The notes beneath the pieces are model-generated. The model saw nothing but the letters and a program-made list of their open reading frames with translations. It was not told the origin of the DNA and did no database searches. A program made the position numbers and the translations under genes. Shown here piece after piece: positions 35,647 through 43,866 of a stretch of DNA of 64,000 nt (positions are counted from its first letter, which is position 1; every line of letters starts with the position of its first letter). The stretch comes from Deinococcales bacterium (GTDB lineage: Bacteria; Deinococcota; Deinococci; Deinococcales; JAAFIG01): NCBI GenBank assembly GCA_025352125.1, contig JANXTZ010000034.1, forward strand, positions 1-64,000. Reading direction: 5' to 3'.

Positions 35647-37146
35647 TCAAAGTCCGTACAAGTCACTGAATTTATTTTCCAAATACGCCAGATACGGTTT
35701 TGCGGTCAACGGTTTCCCTGTGGCTCGAGCGATCAAATCTGGTGGCAAATACGTTTTGCCGTGCTGGTGAACGTGTTCACGCAGCCAACCCAAAAGGGGC
35801 GCGTACTCTCCCGCCGCGAACATGCCGTTTAAATCGCCCAGATTTTCTCTGGCAGTCTCGAGCAATTGCACACTTAAAATGTTGCCCAGGCTGTAGGTCG
35901 GGAAGTACGCGAACAGTGCCTCTGACCAGTGAACGTCTTGCATCACGCCCCTCGCGTCGTCAGGTGGCGTGATGCCGAGGTAATCCTGCATTTTGGCATT
36001 CCAGGCTTCAGGTAAATCACTGACTTTGAGGTTCCCTTCAAAGACCGCCAGCTCGAGTTCAAAGCGCAACATGATGTGCAGGTTGTAGGTGATCTCGTCG
36101 GCTTCGACGCGAATCAGGCTGGGTTGTACGCGGTTGACCAGTTTGTACATCATTTGGGCGTCCACGTCGTGCAAACTTTCAGGAAAATAAGTTTGCAACT
36201 TGGGAAACCAGTGCTGCCAGAAGGCGCGGGAACGTCCGACCAGATTTTCCCAAAGCCGCGACTGGCTTTCGTGAACGGTGCTCCAGCAACCTCGAGCCAG
36301 TGGTGTGCGGCGCAGGTGTTCACCCGTGTTTTGCTCGTACATGGCATGTCCAGCCTCGTGAAATGTGCCGAACATTGCCATCGGCAGGTAATTGGGGTCG
36401 TAACGCGTGGTCATGCGCACGTCGTCCCGAGAAAAATTGATGGCGAACGGGTGCGCGGTCGGGTCCAGCCGTCCTCGGTTGAGGTCGTAGCCAAAAGCCT
36501 GAGACACCTCGAGGGCGAAGGCTTTTTGCTTGTCGATGTCAAAATGACGTTTGAGGATGCTGTAATCGACTGTTTCGCCCTTGGCGGCAATGGCTTTGAC
36601 CAGTGGCACGGTTTCCGAACGCAGGTCGGCAAAAATTCCGCGAATGTCTTCGGTTTTGAGACCAGGGTCATAATCGAACAAGAGCGCGTCAAACGGATGC
36701 ACCGAACTGTCGTAATGGTTCGCGGCTTTGGCAGCCATCTCAAACATCTTCTCGAGGTGCGGCAAGAAGGTTTTGAAATCGTTTTTGCCTCTGGCTTCCT
36801 GCCAGGCATTGCTCGAGCGGGCGCGGGCTTGCGAAAATTCGGCGACAAATTCCGTGGGCAGTTTGCTCTTGCGGTCAAAATCGCGCCTGACCTGACGCAC
36901 CAGCGCACCCTCAAACGATTCTTGAGCTGCAAACTCTGGCTCGAGTTGGGTCAGCAATTCTTTCAACGCTGACGCCGTGCCTTTTTGGTGGATGATGCGT
37001 GCCAGCGTCGCACCTTGCACCGCTCGGGTTTCGATGCCACCGCGCGGCATCTGGGTTTCCTTGTCCCAGCTCAGCACGCTGGCGATGCCTGACAAATCAC
37101 TGATTTCTGCCAACAGGTTTTTGAACGTTTCAAGATTTTGAGTCAT
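35647..37146 (-). CDS. Carboxypeptidase Taq (M32 metallopeptidase)
   Basis: A 499-residue protein, the family's normal size. Zinc motif HEAGH at residues 263-267 (MFGTFHEAGHAMYEQNTGE), third ligand in TVHESQSRLWEN about 30 residues later; DPTAHPFAINFS and HIMLRFELE are family marks. It is a cytosolic metallocarboxypeptidase that trims C-terminal residues. Its upstream region holds the DnaA-box cluster. Confidence 0.95.
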   Translation of the reverse strand: MTQNLETFKNLLAEISDLSGIASVLSWDKETQMPRGGIETRAVQGATLARIIHQKGTASALKELLTQLEPEFAAQESFEGALVRQVRRDFDRKSKLPTEFVAEFSQARARSSNAWQEARGKNDFKTFLPHLEKMFEMAAKAANHYDSSVHPFDALLFDYDPGLKTEDIRGIFADLRSETVPLVKAIAAKGETVDYSILKRHFDIDKQKAFALEVSQAFGYDLNRGRLDPTAHPFAINFSRDDVRMTTRYDPNYLPMAMFGTFHEAGHAMYEQNTGEHLRRTPLARGCWSTVHESQSRLWENLVGRSRAFWQHWFPKLQTYFPESLHDVDAQMMYKLVNRVQPSLIRVEADEITYNLHIMLRFELELAVFEGNLKVSDLPEAWNAKMQDYLGITPPDDARGVMQDVHWSEALFAYFPTYSLGNILSVQLLETARENLGDLNGMFAAGEYAPLLGWLREHVHQHGKTYLPPDLIARATGKPLTAKPYLAYLENKFSDLYGL

Positions 37147-37238
37147 GGTTGTAGTCTACTCGAGCTTGTGTTTTCCTGTCTTCAATTGGCTTATTTCCCA
37201 CAAAATGCTGTGTGCTTGCCCATTTGATTTTGGTCAAG

Positions 37239-37407
37239 TTATCCACACCCCCATTCAAGATTTGAGGGATTGACAAGCGCCAGCCTTGGGTGCCAATTCA
37301 AAATTTAAACTGTCCTAGACTGTGAAAATCAGTTTTTTGTTGTAGACAAAACCACCGATTTTGAGTTATCCACACCCTGACCAAACCTGTGGATAACTTG
37401 TGGATAA
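37239..37407. promoter_or_regulatory. Cluster of four perfect DnaA boxes
   Basis: TTATCCACA occurs at 37239-37247 and 37366-37374 (forward). Its complement TGTGGATAA occurs at 37388-37396 and 37399-37407, 11 bp apart. An AT-rich stretch (about 37290-37360) lies between. This could be a replication origin, a DnaA-titration site, or DnaA control of the leftward M32 gene. No dnaA or dnaN is in the window. Confidence 0.75.
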
Positions 37408-37410
37408 CTT

Positions 37411-38028
37411 CTAAGATTGCGTCTTGAGCGCCATTTTGGCATTTTCAATAAATGCCCTGACCAATCGAGGGTTTTTGATGCCAGCCGAGGCTTCCACACC
37501 GCTCGAGACATCGACGCCCCAAGGTTGAAGTTGCCGCACCGCCGCCGCCACATTGTCTGGATTCAAACCACCCGCCAACAACCAACGTCTGCCCGCAAGG
37601 TTGAGAATCTCGAGTGCTGCCCAATCAAAAGCTTCCCCAGACCCAGGATCAGCCCCATCAATCAACAACGTCTCGTGTTCTGGCAGCTTTAGGTCTGGAT
37701 TAAAACTGATCGCCCGAATGACAGGGCGTACTTTCGCCACCCGCGCGGCGAAACCATCAGACTCCTGACCGTTCAGTTGCACTGCGTTTAGACCCACCTG
37801 TTCAACCGTCTCGAGAATCGTCTCGAAGCTTGCATTGCGGAACACGCCAACCCGAGCCATGAAAGGACTCAAAGCACGGCTGATGTCTTGCGCTCGAGCC
37901 AGGCTGATAAACCGTTTGGTGTTCGGCACAAAATTCAGACCAAGCGCATCCGCCCCAGCATCCTCAGCCGCCAGCGCGTCCTCGACTCGGGTTAAACCAC
38001 AGATTTTGACTCGAGGGGCGAGCATCAT
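37411..38028 (-). CDS. trpF: Phosphoribosylanthranilate isomerase
   Basis: A 205-residue TIM barrel, normal size. Catalytic Cys and phosphate-binding ends are seen: VKICGLTRVEDA, GLNFVPNTKRFI, VQLNGQE, LIDGADPGSGEAFDW, LLAGGLNPDNV, GVDVSSGVEASAGIKN. It performs the Amadori rearrangement in tryptophan synthesis. It stands alone, away from other trp genes. Confidence 0.93.
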   Translation of the reverse strand: MMLAPRVKICGLTRVEDALAAEDAGADALGLNFVPNTKRFISLARAQDISRALSPFMARVGVFRNASFETILETVEQVGLNAVQLNGQESDGFAARVAKVRPVIRAISFNPDLKLPEHETLLIDGADPGSGEAFDWAALEILNLAGRRWLLAGGLNPDNVAAAVRQLQPWGVDVSSGVEASAGIKNPRLVRAFIENAKMALKTQS

Positions 38029-38203
38029 GACCTGATTCTATCTTGGAAGTTCAGATTTTGAGCCATAAAAAATGCGCCTCTCTCGGCGCTGACTTGTAAA
38101 GAATACCAGGGTATGCACCATTCGTCAAGCAGATGCACCCGAGTTCCTGCCTCGAGATACCATTCACTTGCCCTGCAACCCCATAAACCGATAGCCTGAG
38201 TCC

Positions 38204-39169
38204 ATGACCACGAAAAAAGCCGCAACTCAAAAACCCAAAACCAACACTCGAGCCACACCATCAGCTCCTCGAGCTACAGCATCAGCTCCTCGAGCTACAG
38301 CATCAGCTACTCGAGCCAAGACCGCAAGCTCCAGCGTCAAACCCAAAAGTGTCACCGTTGCGTTTCAGGGCGTCCCAGGGGCTTACGGCGAGATTGCCGC
38401 AAACGCCAGCAGTTTGAACGCCGCACCCAAGGGTTACACGACCTTTCACGAGGTGCTCGAGGCGGTGCGAATTGGCGAGACTGACCTGGGTGTGATTCCG
38501 GTCGAAAATTCCTTGGCGGGAACGGTTTACCAGGCGATGGACTTGCTGCCCGAAACGGATTTGCACATCATTGGCGAGATCATTGTGCGCGTCAACCACC
38601 ACCTGCTGGCGCTGCCAGGGGTCAAACTCGAGCAGGTCAAACGCGTTCACTCGCACCCTCAGGCGCTGGCGCAGAGCGATGGTTTTGTGGCAAAACATCA
38701 CCTGACCCCAATAGCCGCTTTTGACACGGCAGGCGCAGCCAAGGAACTGCTCGAGCGCGGCGCAACCGATGAAGCGGTGATTGCCAGCAAACGCGCGGGC
38801 GAACTGTACGGGTTAAGTGTGCTGGCGGCGGGTATCGAGGACGAAGATTTTAACTACACCCGTTTTCTGGTGCTCTCCAGGCACGAGATAAAACCGCAAA
38901 ACGTGCCCTACAAAACCAGCCTGGTCTTTGCCGTGCGTCACACGCCAGGCTTCTTGCTCGAGACGCTCAACCAATTGAAGGGTTTGAATCTGACCAAAAT
39001 TGAGTCCAGACCGCGCCGCGACCGCGCCTGGAGTTACCTGATTTACATTGACATCGAAGGTGACGCTCGAGAAACCCGCATCGCTCAAGCCTTGGTGGGT
39101 GTGCTGCAAAAAGCCAGTTTTGTCAAGGTGCTCGGTTCGTACCCGATGGCGCTCGAACCTGTGGGTTAA
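38204..39169 (+). CDS. pheA: Prephenate dehydratase with N-terminal low-complexity extension
   Basis: A 321-residue protein. Residues 1-47 are a basic Ala/Ser/Thr/Arg tail partly encoded by a tandem DNA repeat (38261-38318). The catalytic domain follows ([33 protein letters not shown] in [10 protein letters not shown]) and then an ACT domain with [17 protein letters not shown], which binds phenylalanine for feedback control. It converts prephenate to phenylpyruvate. A true start after the tail cannot be ruled out, but no ATG lies between the tail and the domain. Confidence 0.92.
   Translation: MTTKKAATQKPKTNTRATPSAPRATASAPRATASATRAKTASSSVKPKSVTVAFQGVPGAYGEIAANASSLNAAPKGYTTFHEVLEAVRIGETDLGVIPVENSLAGTVYQAMDLLPETDLHIIGEIIVRVNHHLLALPGVKLEQVKRVHSHPQALAQSDGFVAKHHLTPIAAFDTAGAAKELLERGATDEAVIASKRAGELYGLSVLAAGIEDEDFNYTRFLVLSRHEIKPQNVPYKTSLVFAVRHTPGFLLETLNQLKGLNLTKIESRPRRDRAWSYLIYIDIEGDARETRIAQALVGVLQKASFVKVLGSYPMALEPVG
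38261..38318 (+). repeat. 21-bp tandem repeat within the pheA extension
   Basis: Two exact 21-base copies (38261-38281 and 38282-38302) and a partial third (38303-38318), each carrying one CTCGAG. The unit encodes seven residues (variants of SAPRATA), so copy changes keep the frame. Confidence 0.85.
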
Positions 39170-39240
39170 AAGGGATGGCTCGAGATTCCCAAACAGCTTT
39201 TTTCACGTTTTTATGTTCACAAGAGGGTAATCTAAAACCA

Positions 39241-40308
39241 ATGCGTCGTTTGATTCTTCCTGCCCTGGCACTTTTTACAGTGTTCTTTCTTGCCACAAGT
39301 TTTGCCTTCAGCTACACCGTCAAGGCGGGCGATACCCTTTACAGCATTGCCAGAAACTTTCACACCACCGTCAGTGAACTCGAGCGCATCAACAACCTTC
39401 AAAGCACCAGCGTCAAAATAGGGCAGGTGTTGAGCATTCCCACCGTCACCAGCAGCACACCAGCCCCCAGCATCACTCCAGGAACCCGAGAGGCAAGTTT
39501 TCAGGGTCAAACGAGCGCCAAAGTCATTCACCGTTTAAGAGCCATTCCGGGCGACCCTGTGACCGTGCGGGTGATCGGCGCGAAAGGCGGCGCACCGATT
39601 GTCACCTGGGGTCCGCAACGCCCCGACGGCACGTTTGAAGAGCTGGTCATGACCCCCGATGGCAACGACTGGGTCGGCGTTGGACGCGAATTGCTCGGCG
39701 AGCCAGCCAAAACCGTCAATCTGGAAACCAACATTGGCGTCGAAGCCATCACCTCGAGCCTCAAGCTGCTACGCGACCCGCAGGGCATTCAAAATGTTTT
39801 TGTCAGCCAACAGGTGCTCTCCACCGCCAACGACACCAACCGCGAACGCGAACTGGCGGTTTTAAACCCTGCCTACAAACAGAGCGAATTGACCGCTCGA
39901 GCCTTCTTTAAACCCTGGGTGCAACCAATAAACAGCGCCCACATCAGCCCGTTTGGGCAAGCACGGCGTTACGAACGCGGCGGCGACGTGAAATACCATT
40001 ACGGCGAAGATTACGCGGGCAAAATTGGTGACCCGATTCGCGCCGCCAACGACGGCACGGTGGTGATTGCAGGATTTTACGCGATTCGTGGCGGTCTGAC
40101 CGGCATCGACCACGGCGCGGGCATTGTCAGTCTGTACTTTCATCAATCCAGAATAAACGTGAGCATCGGGCAAAAAGTGGTTCGAGGTGAAATCATCGGC
40201 TTGGTCGGCGCGACAGGCTTTGTCACCGGACCACACCTGCACTTTGAAATGCGCGTCCGAGGCGAAGCCACCGATCCCAAACAATGGATTGGAAAAATTT
40301 TCCCTTAA
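39241..40308 (+). CDS. LysM-M23 family cell-wall endopeptidase
   Basis: A 355-residue exported protein. The start is at ATG 39241, directly before a signal peptide (residues 1-24). LysM domain at 25-68 (YTVKAGDTLYSIARNF) binds peptidoglycan. A Thr/Pro linker and a beta-rich middle follow, then a C-terminal M23 peptidase with HxxxD (YHYGEDYAG) and HLH (GPHLHFEMRV) zinc ligands. It probably cuts peptide cross-links during growth or division. The next gene is a SurA-like chaperone on the same strand. Confidence 0.88.
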   Translation: MRRLILPALALFTVFFLATSFAFSYTVKAGDTLYSIARNFHTTVSELERINNLQSTSVKIGQVLSIPTVTSSTPAPSITPGTREASFQGQTSAKVIHRLRAIPGDPVTVRVIGAKGGAPIVTWGPQRPDGTFEELVMTPDGNDWVGVGRELLGEPAKTVNLETNIGVEAITSSLKLLRDPQGIQNVFVSQQVLSTANDTNRERELAVLNPAYKQSELTARAFFKPWVQPINSAHISPFGQARRYERGGDVKYHYGEDYAGKIGDPIRAANDGTVVIAGFYAIRGGLTGIDHGAGIVSLYFHQSRINVSIGQKVVRGEIIGLVGATGFVTGPHLHFEMRVRGEATDPKQWIGKIFP

Positions 40309-40351
40309 ACCTCAGGGGAAATCGGTTTTTGTTCTCATCTGAACAGATAAA

Positions 40352-41884
40352 ATGATCGTTATGCGAATTGCTGGCATCATCCAAGCACTCGGTCTTGTTC
40401 TGATTGGTGGCTTGGCATTGGCGCAAATCGCCAACCGTCCAGACCCTGTGGTTTTGTTTGTCAATGAACTGCCAGTGTTTGAGAGCGAATATCGCCGCGC
40501 CCAAATCGAAAATCCAGCCGCCGCACTGCCCGCCAAGGGGTTCTTTAAAACAGACCGCGATAACCTGGCACTGGCAAACGTGGTCAAAACCCAAGCCATT
40601 CAAAGTGACGCTGCCAACATCGAAGTCAGCAGCAGCGAAGTGGATCACGACATCAACGACCTGATGAAACTAAACAACTGGGATTTTGCCGAGTTCAAGC
40701 AAAACATCGAAGCCGCCGATTTCAGCGTCGAAAGTTACCGTCGGCAACTGCGCCAACAACTGCGTCAGAATCGCCGAATCGCACAAATCAAAGATCAAGT
40801 CACCCTGAGCGCATTGGAACTCAGCTTCTATTACAACCTCTTCAAAAACCGATACGCCAGCAACGGCAAACCTGCGGCATTTGAACAAATCAAAAACAAA
40901 GTCGAAAATGATGCCAGAACCATCAAAACAAATGCCGCCTTTGAGCACTGGAACCGCAAACTCTTATCAAACGCCAAGCTTCACACCCCAGAAAGCTCGA
41001 GTTTGGAAGTGTACAACCCCACCGTTGCCAAAATAGGCAGCAACGAAATTGACCTCTGGAGCTTAAATCAAGCCGTGTATAACGACCCCAGATTTGCCAG
41101 CCTGCAAAGCAACAGTCAAAACCTGACATTTGAGATTCAAAAATTAAAAACCACCATCCTCGAGCAACTGATCAACCAATGCGCCGCTCTGGAATACGCC
41201 AAAAAAAGCGATCAGCCATTCATTGGGCAAGGACAAGACTTGCTCGAGGCGGTCACAAGTTACAAATTACAAAACCTGAGTGTCACAGAGGCGCAAGCAA
41301 AACGTTACTATCAAATCAATTCAACTCACTTTCAGACTCTGGGCGTTGCCAGTTTTAAAGGTTTTACTTTCAAGACTTCTGGCACCGCCACTGCCTTTCG
41401 CAACGAACTGATTCGCAGTGGACGCCCCATCGAAAGCATTGCCAGCAAGTACAGCCAAAACCATCCAAACAACTTTACGCAAGGCAACACCAAGCAACTC
41501 AAGCCAAATCTCAAAAAGGCAATCTTTGATCAAAAACTGAGCAAGGTCAAAAACGGTTTTGTTACACCAACCACCACGATAGACGGCAAAAACATCGTGT
41601 TTTACGTGCAAAACATTCAATACCCCAAAATACCCAGTTACGACACCATCAAAACCCAGGTCATGCAAAAAACCCTGGCTTACAAACGCCAAACCACCAC
41701 CAACACCTGGCTGCAAAATGCCCGCAAAAGCCTGAAACTCGAGAATCAACTGACCATGATTCAAAAAGATTCCGAAATGCGTGGCAACCGCAGTGCAAGC
41801 GTCACTGCCGCCCAATCCAACACCGTCACACCCAACCCGCGACCATCCAAACCCGAACCGAAAGCACCCACCCTGCAACCCTAA
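40352..41884 (+). CDS. SurA-like periplasmic chaperone/peptidyl-prolyl isomerase
   Basis: A 510-residue protein. Signal peptide at about residues 1-24, then a SurA-N-like all-helical domain (VVLFVNELPVFESEYRRAQ; second similar unit VAKIGSNEIDLWSLNQAVY near 225). A parvulin-like region follows at about 325-430 with SIASKYSQNHPNNFTQGN and FVTPTTTIDGKNIVFYVQ, but poorly conserved. A Pro-rich tail ends the protein. Such proteins escort outer-membrane proteins. ATG 40352 or 40361 can be the start. Confidence 0.7.
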   Translation: MIVMRIAGIIQALGLVLIGGLALAQIANRPDPVVLFVNELPVFESEYRRAQIENPAAALPAKGFFKTDRDNLALANVVKTQAIQSDAANIEVSSSEVDHDINDLMKLNNWDFAEFKQNIEAADFSVESYRRQLRQQLRQNRRIAQIKDQVTLSALELSFYYNLFKNRYASNGKPAAFEQIKNKVENDARTIKTNAAFEHWNRKLLSNAKLHTPESSSLEVYNPTVAKIGSNEIDLWSLNQAVYNDPRFASLQSNSQNLTFEIQKLKTTILEQLINQCAALEYAKKSDQPFIGQGQDLLEAVTSYKLQNLSVTEAQAKRYYQINSTHFQTLGVASFKGFTFKTSGTATAFRNELIRSGRPIESIASKYSQNHPNNFTQGNTKQLKPNLKKAIFDQKLSKVKNGFVTPTTTIDGKNIVFYVQNIQYPKIPSYDTIKTQVMQKTLAYKRQTTTNTWLQNARKSLKLENQLTMIQKDSEMRGNRSASVTAAQSNTVTPNPRPSKPEPKAPTLQP

Positions 41885-41919
41885 AATGAAAGACTCGAGC
41901 CAGACCAGAACACGCCCGA

Positions 41920-41948
41920 TTGACACGACAGACTCGAGCACATATAAT
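41920..41948 (+). promoter_or_regulatory. Consensus sigma70 promoter of tRNA-Lys
   Basis: TTGACA (41920-41925) and TATAAT (41943-41948) match the full consensus with an exact 17-bp spacer that itself contains CTCGAG. The tRNA starts 32 bases after the -10 box. Confidence 0.9.
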
Positions 41949-41979
41949 CTCGAGCGCTGCCCGAGAAGGGTGAGCAACT

Positions 41980-42055
41980 GGCCTGTTAGCTCAGTCGGTA
42001 GAGCAGCTGACTTTTAATCAGTGGGTCGCTGGTTCGAATCCAGCACGGGCCACCA
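41980..42055 (+). tRNA. tRNA-Lys (anticodon UUU)
   Basis: 76 bases with encoded CCA. Acceptor GGCCUGU pairs with ACGGGCC; the anticodon arm is GCTGA/CTTTTAA/TCAGT with anticodon TTT; GGTTCGAATC is the T-loop. The 3' half from 42011 is the core of the 51-bp att repeat, so the integrated element has restored the full gene. Confidence 0.97.
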
Positions 42056-42061
42056 CAAGAA
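42011..42061 (+). repeat. attL: 51-bp direct repeat in the tRNA 3' half
   Basis: Identical to 55176-55226 over 51 bases, starting in the anticodon loop and ending six bases past the CCA. The mismatch begins at both outer edges, giving exact limits. Confidence 0.95.
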
Positions 42062-42069
42062 GAGACGTG

Positions 42070-42105
42070 AGAGACGCAGATTCGGAATCCGCGTCTCTTC
42101 GTTTT
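42070..42105 (+). terminator. Terminator after tRNA-Lys, carried by the element
   Basis: AGAGACGC (42070-42077) pairs with GCGTCTCT (42091-42098), with further GATTC/GAATC pairing inside, followed by TCGTTTT. It replaces the original terminator now found beyond attR (55252-55290). Confidence 0.7.
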
Positions 42106-42252
42106 ATTGCCTGAAAACCCAGACTGCGGCTACGCTGACGCTACCAGCAATCAATTGTCTGGCAGATGGAGTGTGATTTCGATTACATACTATATTCTGC
42201 TTCTGGCTAAACTGTAACCAATAACCAAGAAAGGTTACAAAAGGTGAACATC

Positions 42253-43866
42253 ATGAATATGACAAGCCAGACAGCCGATTCAGATTCAGGTCCCGACTTC
42301 ACAGACACCGCCGTTGATGCTCCCAACGTAATTGGAAGGATTATCAGCGTCTCAACAAAACAGTCACCTAGTTTTTCAGTAATGCACGTTCGTCTCAAGC
42401 ATTCAATCGAGAGTTTATCTCCTGGCTCTTGGGTATCCGTAGATGCTGGACGCAATACTCGGGTTCTGGCTCGAGTTGTCGATGCGTGGGAAAATAATCC
42501 ACATGAAGATGCACAAAGCTCTTTGATTAGCGAAGTTTTACCATTCAAAACCATTTACGCCATTGAAGGCGACAGCACTGTTATCTACCGCGCACTTGAA
42601 ATTGAACCGATGGAGCAAGTAGAACTTGACGATGCTGGAAATATTATCAAGATCAGCGAGGTCACAATGTTACCTCGTGCTGGGAATTCTGTTTATATTG
42701 CTGAAGAAAATGCGATTATTGGATCGCTTGGATTAGAACCTAATCCTGACGAGGGACTTGAAGTTGGCACTTTACGAGGTTTTGATCACATTAAAGCTGT
42801 AATTACAAAAAGCGCGATACAGCGGCACATTTTCATCGGTGGTGGCATCGGTTCAGGAAAGTCTTATACTCGAGGAGTTCTTGCTGAAGAGCTGCATATG
42901 CTTGGGATTCCACAAATTAACATTGATGTCAATGGCGAAATGATTGAAGCGACAAACCAGCTTGGCGGCGTAAACTTAATTCCTGGAAAAGATGGATTTA
43001 CACTTCCTCTAAGCTCTCTCACTCCTGAAGATGTTACTGATGCAATACCTGGACTCAATAAAGGTACGAATTACGTTACGTTGATTGAATATGCACACGG
43101 AGTATTGCTGAAAGAACGTGCAACTAAAGGGCAGCATTTCGGGATTGCTGATCTTGTTGCAAAAATTACAGAAGTCGCTCCAAGTTTAGATATGGACAAG
43201 GCTGGTACGCTGCGACCTGCTACGCAGCGTGCTCAGAGCCTTGAAAGGATTGCTTACATTGGAAATCCTTTCAACTGGGAACAGCACATAAAACCTGGGG
43301 CAATAATTAATATTGACTGTCGTGGACTGCTGGTGTCAGATTTGAGACTTATTGTAGCGTCAATTGCTCGAGATTTACAAAGGTTGTCTCGAACCAAAAC
43401 AAACATGTTCGTAGCCTTTTCAATTGATGAATTTCACCTTGTTGCACCTAACGATGATAAATCTGTCACAACACAAGTCTTACGTGAAATTGCACGTATT
43501 GGACGGCACTATAAGATTGGATTGATCCTCACAACTCAATCACCTCAAGACGTTGACAGATCAATCTTGAAACGTTTGCTTACAAGATTCTTGCATTCAA
43601 TTGAACCTGATCAGTTAGACGCATTGAGAGGCGTTTTCTCTGATGCTTCTGAATCGCTTATCAAAAGTCTGCCCAAACTGCCCCAAGGTACTGCAATTGT
43701 CACTGGAGCTTTTGAAACGATTCGTCATGCCGCAGTGATTAACATTCGCAAACGTCACACAATTCACGGTGGCAAGACCCCCGACATTTTTGCAGATTTT
43801 AAACAAAAAGGTTGGAGCGGAAAACACCCAATCAATTTGGTTCAGGGTGATAAAAATGCGGAGTGA
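42253..43866 (+). CDS. herA: HerA-like bipolar DNA translocase (DUF87 ATPase)
   Basis: A protein of about 537 residues. An N-terminal HAS-barrel (IGRIISVSTKQSPSFSV... through WVSVDAGRNTRVLARVVDAW) is followed by the hexameric ATPase with Walker A FIGGGIGSGKSYTR (about residue 200), IDVNGEMIEATN, Walker B AFSIDEFHLVAP, and EIARIGRHYKIGLILTTQSP with the sensor/arginine region. HerA pumps DNA and drives NurA nuclease for end resection; with other effectors it serves in phage defence. ATG 42253 has GGTG upstream; GTG 42244 is an alternative. It overlaps the nuclease gene by 11 bases. Confidence 0.88.
   Translation: MNMTSQTADSDSGPDFTDTAVDAPNVIGRIISVSTKQSPSFSVMHVRLKHSIESLSPGSWVSVDAGRNTRVLARVVDAWENNPHEDAQSSLISEVLPFKTIYAIEGDSTVIYRALEIEPMEQVELDDAGNIIKISEVTMLPRAGNSVYIAEENAIIGSLGLEPNPDEGLEVGTLRGFDHIKAVITKSAIQRHIFIGGGIGSGKSYTRGVLAEELHMLGIPQINIDVNGEMIEATNQLGGVNLIPGKDGFTLPLSSLTPEDVTDAIPGLNKGTNYVTLIEYAHGVLLKERATKGQHFGIADLVAKITEVAPSLDMDKAGTLRPATQRAQSLERIAYIGNPFNWEQHIKPGAIINIDCRGLLVSDLRLIVASIARDLQRLSRTKTNMFVAFSIDEFHLVAPNDDKSVTTQVLREIARIGRHYKIGLILTTQSPQDVDRSILKRLLTRFLHSIEPDQLDALRGVFSDASESLIKSLPKLPQGTAIVTGAFETIRHAAVINIRKRHTIHGGKTPDIFADFKQKGWSGKHPINLVQGDKNAE

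Noticed and set aside
35441..35770. Plus-strand ORF of 109 codons
   Set aside because: It covers the hairpin at 35593-35628 and the antisense end of the M32 gene, with no domain and no good start.
37239..37407. Definite oriC call
   Set aside because: The DnaA boxes are perfect but no dnaA, dnaN or other origin neighbour is present, and skew cannot be measured here.
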